Assembly: GCA_020831865.1 (NCBI GenBank)
Contig: JAFIFT010000005.1
Coordinates: 176,497-240,496, forward strand
DNA: 64,000 nt
Source of the DNA: Legionellaceae bacterium
GTDB taxonomy: Bacteria > Pseudomonadota > Gammaproteobacteria > Legionellales > Legionellaceae
Reading direction: 5' to 3'
Shown: positions 17,511 through 25,938 of the stretch, piece after piece
How positions within the stretch are numbered: position 1 is the stretch's first letter
Layout of the letters: the number at the start of each line of letters is the position of its first letter
Translations under genes and position numbers: made by a program
The notes under the pieces: model-generated
Databases searched by the model: none
Told to the model about the DNA's origin: nothing
The model's input: only the letters and a program-made list of their open reading frames with translations

Positions 17511-19148
17511 TCATTTCATAAGTAAAAATCCAACCAGCATTAACAACGCAATTAGCATCCTTTTAGTAAACTTCTCAAATTTAGATAGCCTTTGTTCTGA
17601 TTTTTCTAATATGGTTTTTAGTGTATCTGATTGTTCGGTTAGCTTGTCTGCCAATATTTTATTGACTGCTACTTCTTCTTTCATATCTTGTGTTTTTTCA
17701 TATAACCGCTCTAATATTGGTTTATTTTCTTGAGCATTCGAATATAAAATTTCTAGGGTTGTATGAGTTTTCTGATTCCCCTTAAATAGATCATCTAATG
17801 TTACTTTGGCCTTTTGCTCTGGTGACTGTGTGTGTAATAAATCTAAAATAAAGTCTATTGGCATTCCAGTAGCATCGTCAATCAATGAACCAATGTCTGT
17901 TAATGTGGTTGGAATATTAAACAGATGCGAATTTTGACTAAAAGCTTTCGAAAAGGCCATATAGGTTGCCCAAGTATCTCCTGGGACAATATGTTTAAGT
18001 ATAAAATCTAATTTTTCTAAATAGTTTTCTAAATATGCAAGATTTTCTGGAGCATTCTCCCAAGGGACAATTTTTTTGGCAAAGCTGTAAAGAGCGACTT
18101 CTATGATGTCCATTATTTTTGTTTCAGTATAATCTATATCATCGTCATAACGTGTTTTAAAAAAATCCAAGATCAGTTGTTCCTTGTCTTTGGAGTAATA
18201 ATGGTAGTCATCGATGAAAGCATTTCCAATATTACACAATGCACATAGAAGCGCTGGTGATAAGGTAGGCCTATATGAATTACTCCGAGCCAGTACTTCT
18301 AATAAGTCAAAGTTCTTGGCTTGGATGAGGGTATGTAACTCTTCCGCAGTTAACTGTAAATTACAAAAAGCAGCAGCGCCTTGTAATTGTAGTTTGTATT
18401 TATTTCTAGATTCGTCCGGTGAAAAAAATATTTTTTTTCTGAACGCAGAATTATAAAAATCCTCTCTGAGAAGAAAAGTTGTGAGTATTTCTAGATTAAG
18501 GGATTCAAGAAATTCTTCTGTCCTATCTGAGGATAGACCTGACTCTAATGGCAAATAACATACAAGGAGTTTAGCTGATTTTGTTACTCCCAATTTGGGA
18601 ATAAGTGACCATAACAAATCAAGTTCTTTCCCTTTTTCATATGCAGACCAGCCATCCCATTCTATTTCAGTAAAATAATTTAAAATTGATTCATTATGCA
18701 CAAACTCTTCTGTTAATTCATCGAGTTGAATTTGTTCAATAGGTTTATTTTCTAGAGCCCATTCGACCAACCCAGCAAAATTTTCAGGTGATGTCCAAGA
18801 GCTAATTGTAAGAATTTGTTCCTCGTGAGTCATAGAAAAAAATAACGAACAGTCATTTTCTACTGATTTTTTGGCCAAATAACTTGCTAAATCACAAGGA
18901 GCTTCAAGAAATGGAGCCGATGATTGGCCATATTTGTTAGACAAAAAGCGAACATATTCATTTGTGCTCGATAAAGTTTTTTCAAAAATTTTAAGTGGTA
19001 GTTTATCTTTTAATATGTTTATAATTTTAACTTGTGTTTCTATAGACAGTCCATCCCAAGCAGCAATTAGCTTTAACCGGCTACTAGGCTTATTCTGAAT
19101 TAGCTCATGTAAAGTAATATCCAATTCAATATTTTTTAAATCAATCAC
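17511..19148 (-). CDS. Unknown 545-residue protein with C-terminal coiled coil and membrane anchor
   Basis: No family is recognised. The first ~400 residues look alpha-helical and acidic, possibly repeat-like. Residues ~430-520 are rich in heptad-like Glu/Lys/Leu (LTEQSDTLKTILEKSEQRL), suggesting a coiled coil, and the last ~18 residues (MLIALLMLVGFLLMK) form a single transmembrane tail anchor. It overlaps the broken helicase-nuclease gene by 8 bases, so the two were one operon. A tail-anchored partner next to a COG1112-type helicase suggests a lost two-gene defence module; that is inference. The reading frame itself is intact. Confidence 0.8.
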   Translation of the reverse strand: MIDLKNIELDITLHELIQNKPSSRLKLIAAWDGLSIETQVKIINILKDKLPLKIFEKTLSSTNEYVRFLSNKYGQSSAPFLEAPCDLASYLAKKSVENDCSLFFSMTHEEQILTISSWTSPENFAGLVEWALENKPIEQIQLDELTEEFVHNESILNYFTEIEWDGWSAYEKGKELDLLWSLIPKLGVTKSAKLLVCYLPLESGLSSDRTEEFLESLNLEILTTFLLREDFYNSAFRKKIFFSPDESRNKYKLQLQGAAAFCNLQLTAEELHTLIQAKNFDLLEVLARSNSYRPTLSPALLCALCNIGNAFIDDYHYYSKDKEQLILDFFKTRYDDDIDYTETKIMDIIEVALYSFAKKIVPWENAPENLAYLENYLEKLDFILKHIVPGDTWATYMAFSKAFSQNSHLFNIPTTLTDIGSLIDDATGMPIDFILDLLHTQSPEQKAKVTLDDLFKGNQKTHTTLEILYSNAQENKPILERLYEKTQDMKEEVAVNKILADKLTEQSDTLKTILEKSEQRLSKFEKFTKRMLIALLMLVGFLLMK

Positions 19149-21113
19149 CGTATACCTCTTCTCTATGATTATTTATTGCCCTGATAATTCGTGTTTCACA
19201 ATGAATACTGTTCAGTACCCCATCACTACCAATAGGCTCAATACCATGCTCGGTTAATGAACGAATCAGATCTTGAATAATGTGTTTTTTATTCATAACA
19301 AATGTAGAAGCAAAGCATCGCCAGAATTTCCACCCTGCACGCTCAAGAATTCTTTGCCTGTTCATATCGTCTTCCCATTTTGAAGCATCATGATAGCGAT
19401 CCCCATCACACTCAATAGCCAAACGAGCATCATTATGTCCCTCTACAACCATATCCAGACGATAGTTTCCTACTTTGACTTGAGGAATTACTCTGTAACC
19501 ACGCTCAGTTAATAGATCATAAATTTCCAGTTCAAAACCTGACTCGCAAAGTTCTCTAAGGTTTTTTACCTTTATTTCATCTTGAGCAAAGGGTAAGCTA
19601 AAATGCTCAATTAAACCGCGTCTTAAGCTATCTTTTAGGCTTAGATTGTCTAGCTCAACACTTCTTACTAAATACATGCGATCTCGTGCCCTTGAGGCGG
19701 CAACATTAAATCGCTGTGCAGAGGCTTCGCGTGTATCCGCTTTAACATTATCTGGAGTCGCTACCATTGATAAAAACATGATATCCCGCTCTTTGCCTTG
19801 GAATGTTAGGGCATCACCACAAGTGATTTTATGGTTGGTTATTTTATCTGGCGTAATATCTTGCTGAATCATTTCCCATATTTTTCTTGCTTGTTCATTG
19901 CCTAGCAAAGAAACAACACCAATGGTTCGATTGGCCATAGCAGGGTCATTACAAATCTTATTTATTTCCTCAACAATAAATTTTGCCTCAGCGTTGTTTT
20001 CCTTATTGGTACGAAAGCCATCTTCAATAAGCACGTCTATTAAAGGTGGATCCAGACGTTCTGATTTCGTTGGCAATCTCAAGGGCTTTAATTCATGGTT
20101 ATAAAATTCTCTCTTGGAGTACTCAATAATTGGTGTGACACAACGAAAATGCTCGCGCAGCATAATTTGCGAATCAGCAAATACAACCTTACATAAGTCA
20201 TAGATTGAACGCTCTGGAGACATTGCTTGTCTATATATTGCAACTTGGTTAGATAAATATTGAGCCATCAAATTATTGATCTTTTCTTCCTCCAGACCAA
20301 CACCATCAGGAGAAACCTGTTTATCATCACCTACAACCAACAATTTATTGGCGCGTAACATGGCTGGCAGGGCACTCAAATCCGATTGAGAGGCCTCATC
20401 AATAATAACTAAATCAAAGCATCCAAATTCAGGAGGTAATGACTCAGAAATTCTATAATGAGGCATAATCCAGCATGGTATTGCTTTATTGGTAAGTGCA
20501 GCAGCATTTTTAGCATCCCGTCTATAACGAATGGCCCTTTTACCTGTTCCTTTACCTATTTTTGAAATAGCAGATTGAAAAGCTTGTAGTGCTGCTCGAA
20601 TGTCTGGGGTTGCATTCTTAGCCAATTGCAGCCAAGTACGTTTGGCAACTACATCTTGATAGGTCTTTGCTAATTGTTTTTCATATTCATAGCGTTGAGT
20701 GGTTAATTTTTTAAACTCATCAAAATGACTCATTGAATAAAAATAGTTAGCCAAACGACGAAGTCGCCATGCTTGGCTCCAATCATCAGGCAATAAATAA
20801 TCTACGGTACTTTCTAATGGAGTCTCTTTAAGTTGTTGCGCCCACCGGATTCTGCCAATCTGTCAATTCTTAACCACAGCTCATCATCATTTTCCGCAAT
20901 ATTAATGTGAACTCCGGGTGAAGAAAGTAGCTCATGCTCAAAACGATTAAACAAACCATGTTTTACTACGTCTTTGACCGGATTAAGTTTTAAACGAGCC
21001 GATTGCTGGGCGAATTCTATAAGAGATAATAGACGTTCTTCTTCCATGCTTCTGGAAAAAATTAATGATTGTCTGGAAGCATGGATATTGATATCGTCAT
21101 TCTTATCTTGCAT
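19141..21113 (-). pseudogene. COG1112-type DNA/RNA helicase-nuclease, internally deleted and frameshifted
   Basis: The N-terminal piece (20814-21113) starts with a good ribosome-binding site (GAGGAA) and ends at L-W-L-R-I-D-R-L-A-E-S, the usual N-terminal block of large AAA_11/AAA_12 proteins. The C-terminal piece (19141-20793 and upstream in frame to ~20840) has Walker B DLVIIDEASQSD, VVGDDKQVSP, T-F-Q-G-K-E-R-D and N-V-A-A-S-R-A-R-D-R, then a Vsr/DUF559-like endonuclease domain (IECDGDRYHDA, RILERAGWKFWRC). The middle, including Walker A, is missing, and the pieces join out of frame near 20845. Intact relatives are well over 1000 residues. ATP hydrolysis is therefore not expected; whether the nuclease part is made alone from ATG 20793 is open. 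Confidence 0.85.
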
Positions 21114-21430
21114 TGTATTTCCTCAATTTTAATCACAGCCTTACTCTTTGCTAATTTTGGGCAATAGAAACCCACGCAAAGATTAATTTGCTTACATACA
21201 CTCCTTTTATTTATTGTTATTATTGGTAGGGTTACGTAAGAACGTAGTATTAAATGTTATATTGTTAACACGATTTTTTTGATCTATTCGTTGTGTTGTT
21301 ATTAAATATTTGCGCGATTTTACATCAAAAAGGAGATTTATACCAATTTCCAAAGCAGTAATGTCAAAACAGTTCCTTGAGTCTGCTATTACTGCCATCG
21401 CTTTTAATGTATCTACCACATTAATGACGG

Positions 21431-21635
21431 AGCCCTTAAGGAGCAAAGCGGATTACGAGATTATATGCGCTAGACATGGCTCATGGGGATTTTCTCATTG
21501 CGCTTCTCTTCACGCGGACTACGATCGCTGACTTTTAATTTAGAAAACAATTAATATCTGCGTCACTGTATTTTGTGCAGTGACGCAGCATCATCCACCT
21601 TTTCTTACCCTTCTATATCAAGCCCTTAAGGAGCA
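21431..21635. repeat. 15-bp direct repeat bracketing a 175-bp segment with a strong hairpin
   Basis: AGCCCTTAAGGAGCA occurs at 21431-21445 and 21621-21635. Between them, CTGCGTCACTG (21558-21568) and CAGTGACGCAG (21578-21588) form a perfect 11-bp stem with a 9-base loop. No T tract follows immediately, so a simple terminator is not the obvious reading. No supported gene lies here; short frames on both strands are low quality. It may be a recombination scar or a small mobile cassette. Confidence 0.5.
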
Positions 21636-21729
21636 TTTGTCCTAACGCACAAAATAAGAAAGGACAAAATAATCGCCTTTAATGCTTGCCCCAGGATCCT
21701 CACTTTGGTAGTTTTTAAGAGAAGCATAA

Positions 21730-21860
21730 CTGACGAGCCGGTGGAAGTCCGGCGAAACGCCTAGGCGTCTTATGTTAAGCCACCTTGTTCCCTAACCCTG
21801 TGGCTGGACGTAAAGTCGGGAAACTCTTCACGGAACTCTGCCGTTCGGTAGAGGTAAGTC
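21730..21860 (+). ncRNA. Structured-RNA-like segment upstream of the second integrase gene
   Basis: A GC-rich patch in an AT-rich island with several consecutive stems: GCCGG 21737-21741/CCGGC 21749-21753; AGCCAC 21778-21783/GTGGCT 21800-21805; CTCTGCC 21836-21842/GGTAGAG 21847-21853 around a GTTC tetraloop. GACG (~21732) can also close on CGTC (~21766). The string CGGTGGAAGTCCGGC recalls the 5' domain of group II introns, but no intron ends or reverse transcriptase are seen. No family is recognised; strand is assumed from the downstream gene. Confidence 0.45.
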
Positions 21861-22124
21861 ATCTTTTCAAAGTGACGATGGATTGGGGATAAAGCCTTTG
21901 GGTTTTATCAGATTCATTTATTTTCTATTTGATCAATTAAGGAGGAAACTCACCGAAAAACTGTTCTATGGCGAGATCGTTTGCCTGATAACGATTGATT
22001 TGCCCCAACCCCCGAGCTTTATGGCATTTGCCGGGTTTCACTCCGTAAGCGTGAGCCGCTCGACCAACACTAAACGCTACTCAGGGCAAATTCTTAATTT
22101 TACTGATCTACTGCGGGTGGGAAG

Positions 22125-22934
22125 ATGCGGACACAATCCTTAAGACAATTTGCAAATCGACAAATCAAAATGGACAGACAAGGAAAGTTTCAATACCGAA
22201 AACACCGTGCCTATGTCATTCATAAAATGATTGATGACTTGTTTGTTATCCGCCAGGTACCCCCATCATGGCAAGCACTTAAACCTGATCATGTCTATAA
22301 ATTAGTGCAGTATTGGAAAAAACGGCATATTCATGCTGTCACCATCATGCGCTATATGACTATTATCAGACGTTTTTTGCTGATGAGTGATTGCCAGGTT
22401 GACAAAATTGATAATCAATCCCTCGATTTAACTCGACCAAAACCTAAAAAAAGACGCAAAAATGCCATTGAGCCTGATATGTGGCAATCAATGAGTAATC
22501 CCTATGCCAGAATCATTATGGCCTTACAAATAGAATTTGGCCTCACCTTCCAAGAAGCCATACGGATGAAGTCTTATCTTCATGTCAAACAAGATGGTCT
22601 TTGGATTACCCGTGATATTGCTTTTAATTCCAGCGACCGCAACGTTCCTGTTAGAACAGAAACCCAAAAAGCTGCGTTACAATATTTTCACTGGATAACC
22701 AAGGATCATGACGACCTGATCCAACTTAAGTCTTATGAGGAACTTAGAATCATATGGCGAACGGCTTTGGCTCAATACCGTTTATCGAGCACGAAAAGTT
22801 GGCGTTATTTATATGCTAAACAAATGTATGCCTATCTGTTACCGGAATATGGCAATTATAAGACCTGTCTGATGATTCGCAATGAGATGGGGATTAAATC
22901 AAGGAATACGCTTTGGCAATATATGAAAGATTGA
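22125..22934 (+). CDS. Integrase-like protein (phage-integrase N-terminal plus Integrase_1 type), probably non-catalytic
   Basis: 269 residues. The N-terminal ~110 residues look like a SAM-like core-binding domain (WQALKPDHVYKLVQYWKKRH, MRYMTIIRRFL). The C-terminal part resembles the Integrase_1 catalytic domain of mobile islands. Expected catalytic residues seem lost: the first Arg (usually G-L-R-x-E-E) reads G-L-T-F-Q-E, and the H-x-x-R box reads K-S-W-R; the terminal Tyr (LWQYMKD) may remain. If the alignment by eye is right, it may bind but not cut DNA. It follows the structured RNA segment by ~260 bases. Confidence 0.65.
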   Translation: MRTQSLRQFANRQIKMDRQGKFQYRKHRAYVIHKMIDDLFVIRQVPPSWQALKPDHVYKLVQYWKKRHIHAVTIMRYMTIIRRFLLMSDCQVDKIDNQSLDLTRPKPKKRRKNAIEPDMWQSMSNPYARIIMALQIEFGLTFQEAIRMKSYLHVKQDGLWITRDIAFNSSDRNVPVRTETQKAALQYFHWITKDHDDLIQLKSYEELRIIWRTALAQYRLSSTKSWRYLYAKQMYAYLLPEYGNYKTCLMIRNEMGIKSRNTLWQYMKD

Positions 22935-22944
22935 AATTATCGCT

Positions 22945-23046
22945 GGGACAAATGGGACATCCGGGACACCTTGATATGACTGGATTTAAAGCGTCCCAAG
23001 CTGTCCCAAAAGGAAAAATCTTTGGGACAATTTTGGTCTTAGTCCC
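22945..23046. repeat. Left iteron array (GGGACA/TGTCCC)
   Basis: GGGACA occurs at 22945, 22954 and 22963, exactly 9 bp apart. It is followed by CGTCCC at 22992, TGTCCC at 23002, GGGACA at 23024 and AGTCCC at 23041. The core TGTCCCATTTGTCCCA (read on the minus strand) recurs on the plus strand at 25428-25443. The array starts 11 bp after the integrase-like gene and enters the 3' end of the DUF927 gene. The periodic spacing suggests binding sites for a replication or partition protein. Confidence 0.75.
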
Positions 23047-24784
23047 AGATTTTTTTAGTAAATACATATAATCTGGGTGTGCCGACACCCGACACTCTTG
23101 GTTTATGGGTTGGTTGACCATCACGACTGGGTTTTAGCCAGCCAGCATTCAATAACACATGAACAACTGTTTTTGGTTCAAAGCCTTTGCACAACTCTTT
23201 TTTAAACACTTCTGTTAATACCATAAACAGGCGGAATCCTTCCTTATCGGCCATATAAAAACCTGCCCGGTTAGAGATTCGTTCTTTATGGGTATGATTG
23301 ATATGTTCAAAGCGACTTGGTCCATGCGCCTCAAAAAATCCACGCACCTGAGATAATATTGCCCTTTCTTCTCGATTACCTTCTTCACCAAAGACGTCTA
23401 ACCATGCCTGAAAACAAGCATAAGCAGCATTCAGTGCTTCTCCTTCTTTCCATCCAGTCAAACCATACTGGCTGGCCATCTCGCCTGCTACAGCAACCAG
23501 GGCGAAACGTCTGGCAACTCGAATAATTTGACCGGAGGAGTCTGGCCAAACAACCTTGTCTACAAAATTTTGTATCCAATCGCTAATGTCTGTGGTTATT
23601 GATGGTTGGTTGGCAACAACTTGCTTCAACCACTCGACACCAATAGCACCGTAATATTGACTGGTATACTGTTTCAAAGACAATGCCATGCTGGCTGGAC
23701 TTAATTGATTATGTAGATTCTCAAAAATCCCCATACCCATACCTGCATCTGCTTCAATATCAGCTAGTCTAATTTCTTGTCCGGCATTAGCTCTTTGTCC
23801 TGCTCTAGCCATTAGCGACATTAAAGACTCTTCACCAGCCGATAAAAAGAATAATGACCACCGTGCTGAGGGTTTGGCTGTGCCCTGGCGAGATGCTCTT
23901 GTTTTGCCCTGACCATTAGCTAACAGATAGGCCGCTTCTCCTGCTTCATTGGGATCCATCTGACTCAATTCATCCAGTATCAAAAGCCCATCATTATGCA
24001 GTGCTGCCAACCCTTCAAGACCATTAGCTGTACTGCGCCATAAACGACAATACGATTTAGGATTGCCCCAGACTGATGCAGCTACCATTAATGCGGTACT
24101 CTTTCCGCAGGAAGACAGGCCACGAAAATGAAAGCCACCGGAATCCTCATTGGTAAATTTTGCCAATATCGGCGCAAGCGCTACTGAAATTGCAAATACC
24201 AAACGAGAATTCCCCACAGCTAATTGACCAATAGACTGTTGCCAATCTTCCAGCGTTCCTGATACCGACATGGCGGACTCAATCGCATTGCTGTTTTGAA
24301 AGATAATTTTTTCTGAGGCATCACCAATGACTTGTGTAGGGGTAACAAAAAGATCGCCATACCAACCCAGCTTATCAACACATCTTGCTCGTGCCTCCAC
24401 TGGAAAGACTTGCAGATAGGTCGCCAGCAAATCACGAGCAATTTTATTAGGTGAGATAGTTAAGCCAAACCGTGCCAGTTCTCGTCTGATTTCTGAAGCA
24501 TCACCTTGCAATAAAGCCAATGGCATTGCCCACTGATGAATGATGCCATCATCATCCTGCCATTCAAGCAAATGCCCCCATTCTCCACTTTGGGCATCTC
24601 TGGTCTTTGCAACCACATAGAGTGGTGAACATATCCATCGAGGTGCCAGTGGATTGCCATCTTTATCATTGCCAAGAAATGTGATGCCTTCTTCAGTTAA
24701 TCTAAACCGACCACCAGCATGCTCACAAATGGTAGGGAAACGATGTTTTGATGCTTTTATGTTTATGATTTGACTCTGTGTCAT
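23039..24784 (-). CDS. DUF927 domain helicase/primase-like protein
   Basis: 581 residues. Walker A F-R-G-L-S-S-C-G-K-S-T-A (~225), Walker B G-L-L-I-L-D-E-L-S-Q-M (~270), then GKTRASRQGTAKPSARW and F-L-S-A-G-E-E-S, the typical DUF927 pattern. Such proteins are found in satellites, plasmids and islands as putative replicative helicases. The flanking iteron arrays in opposite orientation support a replication role. It lies downstream of the HTH gene on the same strand. Reading frame intact and likely functional. Confidence 0.87.
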   Translation of the reverse strand: MTQSQIINIKASKHRFPTICEHAGGRFRLTEEGITFLGNDKDGNPLAPRWICSPLYVVAKTRDAQSGEWGHLLEWQDDDGIIHQWAMPLALLQGDASEIRRELARFGLTISPNKIARDLLATYLQVFPVEARARCVDKLGWYGDLFVTPTQVIGDASEKIIFQNSNAIESAMSVSGTLEDWQQSIGQLAVGNSRLVFAISVALAPILAKFTNEDSGGFHFRGLSSCGKSTALMVAASVWGNPKSYCRLWRSTANGLEGLAALHNDGLLILDELSQMDPNEAGEAAYLLANGQGKTRASRQGTAKPSARWSLFFLSAGEESLMSLMARAGQRANAGQEIRLADIEADAGMGMGIFENLHNQLSPASMALSLKQYTSQYYGAIGVEWLKQVVANQPSITTDISDWIQNFVDKVVWPDSSGQIIRVARRFALVAVAGEMASQYGLTGWKEGEALNAAYACFQAWLDVFGEEGNREERAILSQVRGFFEAHGPSRFEHINHTHKERISNRAGFYMADKEGFRLFMVLTEVFKKELCKGFEPKTVVHVLLNAGWLKPSRDGQPTHKPRVSGVGTPRLYVFTKKIWD

Positions 24785-24873
24785 AAATTTTTCTCCAAAC
24801 AGAGTTCATTAAAGGCGCAAGATCTTTGATAGAAATATACCCCTTCCCTGAACGGTTCATACTTCAATCAGAT

Positions 24874-25146
24874 TTATTCACTCACCATTGCAAGGCATTG
24901 CCCTTCATCACTGGTGGAACGATAAATTTTTTGTTGTTGGAGAAAATCAAGCACATCGCTTTTTCGATACAAAACCTTACGACCTATTTTAATATAAGGA
25001 ACCCCCATGCCTGCCCAGCGATTGCGCTCAAGCAATTGGGTAGAGCAATTTAAAACGGCTGCCAGGGTTAATTGATTAAACAAAGCAGAATCCGGTGCAG
25101 ATTCAAATTCATTTAAGAGATGTAACCGTGATTTATTATTTTTCAT
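24874..25146 (-). CDS. Helix-turn-helix protein, excisionase-like
   Basis: 90 residues from the ATG at 25146, preceded by TGAGG; upstream in-frame ATGs have no ribosome-binding site. L-T-L-A-A-V-L-N-C-S-T-Q-L-L-E-R-N-R-W form a winged HTH recognition region, and VPYIKIGRKVLYRKSDVLDFL is the beta-hairpin wing common to excisionases and MerR-like HTH_17 proteins. It likely controls the DUF927 gene 89 bases downstream or assists excision. Confidence 0.78.
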   Translation of the reverse strand: MKNNKSRLHLLNEFESAPDSALFNQLTLAAVLNCSTQLLERNRWAGMGVPYIKIGRKVLYRKSDVLDFLQQQKIYRSTSDEGQCLAMVSE

Positions 25147-25427
25147 ATGGAACCTCATCAATTGATTATTCATTCAGCGTAACTGCCGACGGTAGAGCGT
25201 CCTTGCTTGATGAATACCAGTTGACTATCCGGCCGGATCCCTAATGGGAAAAGTCTGTGATATTGCATACTTCTTTTTTTTATGGCGTCCTAAAACGTCA
25301 TAAGTCTTACCGCTTGAAGAAAGTATTGCGTAAAATTTAAAAGACCGTCAAGGGCTTTTGGGCAACGTGAACTAATTGATACTAATTGTTATTGATTGTT
25401 ACTAAAAAAAATTTAGCCTGTTGGCAA

Positions 25428-25513
25428 TGTCCCATTTGTCCCAAGCGAAAAAGGCTGACTGGGACGCATCTAAACCAGTATTTATGAGGTGTCCCGTTTG
25501 TCCCAAATGTCCC
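25428..25513. repeat. Right iteron array (TGTCCC)
   Basis: TGTCCC at 25428 and 25437 (9 bp apart), GGGACG at 25461, then TGTCCC at 25490, 25499 and 25508 (again 9 bp apart). It is the mirror image of the array at 22945, so together they bracket the DUF927 gene and its HTH partner. The stretch just before it (25375-25412) is AT-rich with ATTGATTGTTACTAA-type repeats, as expected of a DNA-unwinding element. Confidence 0.75.
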
Positions 25514-25610
25514 GCTCATTTTTATAATGATTTCAACAAGTATTCAATCAAATTTAACGATTTTTAAGAAATCAAATAAGTATTTAAGTTTGGCACAGCA
25601 ATAACTTTAT

Positions 25611-25660
25611 TACCCGCAAGTGCGGGTAATATTGAATTTACCCTCATTTGCGGGTATAAT
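25611..25660 (+). promoter_or_regulatory. hipBA promoter with two palindromic operators
   Basis: Operator 1: TACCCGC-AAGT-GCGGGTA at 25611-25628, a perfect 7+7 palindrome. Operator 2: TACCCTC-ATTT-GCGGGTA at 25639-25656, one mismatch, 28 bp centre to centre. The promoter TTGAAT (25632-25637) and TATAAT (25655-25660), spacer 17 bp, overlaps operator 2. HipB dimers in E. coli bind TATCC(N8)GGATA palindromes over the same positions, so autorepression by the HipB/HipA complex is expected. Confidence 0.87.
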
Positions 25661-25698
25661 TGATATTATTGGCGATTGAGGGTAAAAAGAGGAAATCG

Positions 25699-25938
25699 AT
25701 GATCATCAGCTCAGCAAAAGATTTAGCATTATATTTGAATGACCAGCGTAAGCAACTCAAAATGAGTCAATCTGAAGTTGCCGATTTAGTCGGTTTAAAA
25801 CAGGATACAATATCAAAGTTTGAAAATAGCCCTGATAATAGCCGAATTGATACCTTATTTAGAATATTGTCTGCCCTTAATTTAAATATGAGTCTTGTTG
25901 AAAAAGAGCAAGTGACACATGAAGAGATAGAATGGTAA
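25699..25938 (+). CDS. hipB: Antitoxin HipB-like XRE regulator
   Basis: 79 residues from the ATG at 25699, with AAGAGG upstream at 25687-25692; a TTG at 25660 lies in the -10 hexamer and is rejected. The helix-turn-helix is M-S-Q-S-E-V-A-D-L-V-G-L-K-Q-D-T-I-S-K-F-E at ~25-45. It overlaps hipA by 7 bases and lies directly behind two palindromic operators. The antitoxin would neutralise HipA and repress the operon. Frame intact. Confidence 0.92.
   Translation: MIISSAKDLALYLNDQRKQLKMSQSEVADLVGLKQDTISKFENSPDNSRIDTLFRILSALNLNMSLVEKEQVTHEEIEW

Noticed and set aside
21730..21860. Group II intron 5' domain
   Set aside because: No GUGYG start, no domain V, no reverse transcriptase. Only a short CGGTGGAAGTCCGGC similarity.
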